DNA of 64,000 nt from Liberibacter crescens BT-1 (GTDB lineage Bacteria; Pseudomonadota; Alphaproteobacteria; Rhizobiales; Rhizobiaceae). Both the position numbers and the translations under genes were made by a program. The notes below the pieces were generated by a model. That model saw only the letters and a program-made list of their open reading frames with translations, had not been told where the DNA came from and made no database searches. Where the stretch lies: assembly GCF_000325745.1 (NCBI RefSeq), contig NC_019907.1, positions 1,258,501-1,322,500 of the forward strand. The letters run 5' to 3'. Below are positions 62,527 through 64,000 of the stretch, one piece after another. Each line of letters opens with the position of its first letter. The stretch's first letter is position 1.

Positions 62527-63808
62527 TCATAGTGCGGATACACATGCTCTAAACATTACAACTTTTCTTCGACAGGTAGGAGAAGAAGCAAAAAATGCTG
62601 CAAAAATTCTTTATAACACTTCTACCAAACAAAAAAATCATGCTTTAATTGAAATGGCTGATGCAATAAAAAACAATAAGGATAAGATTCTGCATGCTAA
62701 TTATGATGATATAGAAAACGCTGAAAAATCTGGGCAAAGTACTGCCTTTATTGATAGATTACGGCTAGATGAAAACCGTATCATTGAAATTTCTAAAAGT
62801 CTCTGTGAGATTGCAGCATTATCTGATCCTGTTGGAGAAGTCATTGCAGTCTGGGACAGGCCTAACGGTCTTAAAATTGAACGAGTTCGCACACCGCTTG
62901 GTGTTATCGGTATAATATATGAAAGCAGACCAAATGTTACATCCGATGCTGGAGCGTTATGCTTAAAATCTGGAAATTCTGTGATTTTGCGTTGTGGGTC
63001 TTACGCGATTCATTCTTGTCGTGCTATCCACCTATGTCTTTGCCAAGGCTTAAAGGCTGCAGATTTACCAGAAAATATCATTCAATTAATACCTACTACA
63101 GATCATATCGTTATAACTAAAATGCTGCAAGGTCTTGATGGAAGTATTGATGTAATCGTTCCACGTGGTGGTAAGAATCTCACAGATCGCGTTATCAAAG
63201 AATCCCGTATTCCTGTTTTTGCTCATTTACAAGGTTTATGCCATATTTATGTAGATGCTTCTTCTGAACTAGAAATCGCAAAAAAAATAATTATAAATTC
63301 TAAAATGCGCCGAACAAGTGCCTGTGGAGCAGTTGAAACATTGCTCATAGATAGAGCAGCCTTAAAGACTCATCTAAAGCCTATTGTTGAAATTTTGACT
63401 TCTCAAGGTTGTGAAGTCCGAGCTGTTTCTGAAATATGTCAAAGGTTCCCTTACCTCAAATTAATAACAGAAGATGACTGGTCAACCGAATATCTTGATG
63501 CAATCATTTCTATTAATATTGTTGATGGTATTGAAGGAGCAATCTCTCATATCAAGCGTTATTCGTCAAATCATACAGAAGCTATAATTTCTGAAAATCC
63601 AAATGTCGTTGCACGTTTTTTTAATGAAATTGATTCTGCTATTCTCTTGCATAATGCTTCTACACAATTTGCAGATGGAGGTGAATTTGGCATGGGAGCT
63701 GAGATTGGCATTGCAACAGGAAAAATGCATGCACGTGGACCTGTTGGTGTCGAACAACTCACATCTTTTAAATATCGTGTACATGGAAATGGACAAATCC
63801 GTTTATAG
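62519..63808 (+). CDS. proA: Gamma-glutamyl phosphate reductase ProA
   Basis: 429 residues. Aldehyde-dehydrogenase-like enzyme reducing glutamyl phosphate to glutamate semialdehyde. [36 protein letters not shown], and the catalytic cysteine segment [15 protein letters not shown] are intact; the end has [19 protein letters not shown]. Together with ProB this gives glutamate semialdehyde; the last enzyme, ProC, is not in the window. Confidence 0.96.
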   Translation: MHSHSADTHALNITTFLRQVGEEAKNAAKILYNTSTKQKNHALIEMADAIKNNKDKILHANYDDIENAEKSGQSTAFIDRLRLDENRIIEISKSLCEIAALSDPVGEVIAVWDRPNGLKIERVRTPLGVIGIIYESRPNVTSDAGALCLKSGNSVILRCGSYAIHSCRAIHLCLCQGLKAADLPENIIQLIPTTDHIVITKMLQGLDGSIDVIVPRGGKNLTDRVIKESRIPVFAHLQGLCHIYVDASSELEIAKKIIINSKMRRTSACGAVETLLIDRAALKTHLKPIVEILTSQGCEVRAVSEICQRFPYLKLITEDDWSTEYLDAIISINIVDGIEGAISHIKRYSSNHTEAIISENPNVVARFFNEIDSAILLHNASTQFADGGEFGMGAEIGIATGKMHARGPVGVEQLTSFKYRVHGNGQIRL

Positions 63809-63811
63809 CTT

Positions 63812-64000
63812 ATGAGAAATGAAAAGCTAGAATACAGTATCCAGCGCATGCCTCATGTCGAGTGTGGGATGGCAGTTGGCTTATTCGGAGGCTCTTTTAA
63901 TCCACCGCATGAAGGACATCTAGAACTTGCAAAAACCGCTCTATCTAAACTTAAATTAGATCAACTCTGGTGGATGATTAGTCCAAAAAATCCGTTTAAG
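63812..64000 (+). CDS. nadD: Nicotinate-nucleotide adenylyltransferase NadD, 3' end outside window
   Basis: The first 63 codons are visible, from an ATG three bases after the proA stop. GLFGGSFNPPHEGHLELA carries the nucleotidyltransferase HxGH-type motif (HEGH) at residues 37-40, and WWMISPKNPFK follows, as expected for NadD. It converts nicotinate mononucleotide to deamido-NAD. It is the last visible gene of the obg-proB-proA-nadD run, in rhizobial order. Confidence 0.92.
   Translation, partial: MRNEKLEYSIQRMPHVECGMAVGLFGGSFNPPHEGHLELAKTALSKLKLDQLWWMISPKNPFK

Overview
This window comes from an AT-rich alphaproteobacterium of the order Rhizobiales/Hyphomicrobiales, most likely a 'Candidatus Liberibacter' species or a very close relative. 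This rests on protein character and gene order recalled from the family; no database was searched. Supporting signs are a Shemin-pathway ALA synthase (HemA), an Rrf2 regulator with the RirA cysteine pattern, an ATP12 chaperone, a RpoH sigma factor with matching promoters, and gene blocks shared with rhizobia. Examples of those blocks are ubiE-ubiB-coaBC/mutM-rpsT-dnaA, rph-rdgB-hemW/hrcA, atpHAGDC, and rplU-rpmA-obg-proB-proA-nadD. Several genes normally found beside these blocks are missing, which fits a reduced genome. The content is almost entirely core housekeeping. I see no prophage, insertion sequence, CRISPR array or rRNA operon.

Layout. 1-8.6 kb: the end of an rRNA 2'-O-methyltransferase (rlmB/trmH type), then on the minus strand hflX, the tamA-tamB envelope module and a small glycine-zipper lipoprotein. 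8.9-19.9 kb: hemA, aminopeptidase P, a soluble FtsK-like translocase, ATP12, rluC, a frameshifted metallophosphoesterase, rluD and rpoH. 20-31.8 kb: a Gln-rich repeat-containing membrane protein, purA, tRNA-Leu(CAA), the F1 ATP synthase operon (atpD frameshifted as sequenced), an 829-base gene-free gap and priA. 32-37.2 kb: a GH25 muramidase lipoprotein, a frameshifted large MscS-type channel, rirA and an hsp20 gene with a RpoH promoter and a ROSE RNA thermometer. 37.4-49.5 kb: coaBC, ubiB, ubiE, mutM, rpsT, dnaA, hemW, rdgB, rph, hrcA and a creatininase-family gene. 49.7-64 kb: rsmB, tspO, tRNA-Gly(GCC), a short RNase D, PBP1A, dnaK-dnaJ with a RpoH promoter and a structured leader, tRNA-Ser(CGA), rplU-rpmA, obg, proB-proA and the start of nadD.

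How the genes work together. A heat-shock circuit can be read directly: rpoH encodes the sigma factor, and hsp20 and dnaK carry matching promoters. The hsp20 transcript has a thermometer hairpin over its ribosome binding site, and hrcA supplies a separate repressor. A second theme is single-base indels at A/T runs that break or threaten four genes (hemA, the phosphoesterase gene, atpD and the mscS-type gene). Because atpD and hemA should be needed, these are sequencing errors, recent mutations or slippage-rescued frames, and the sequence alone cannot decide. I did not find a clearly new multi-gene system. The best candidates for new biology are the structured dnaK leader, the possible slippage sites, a probable ATT-initiated ATP12 gene and several long perfect inverted repeats in promoter regions.
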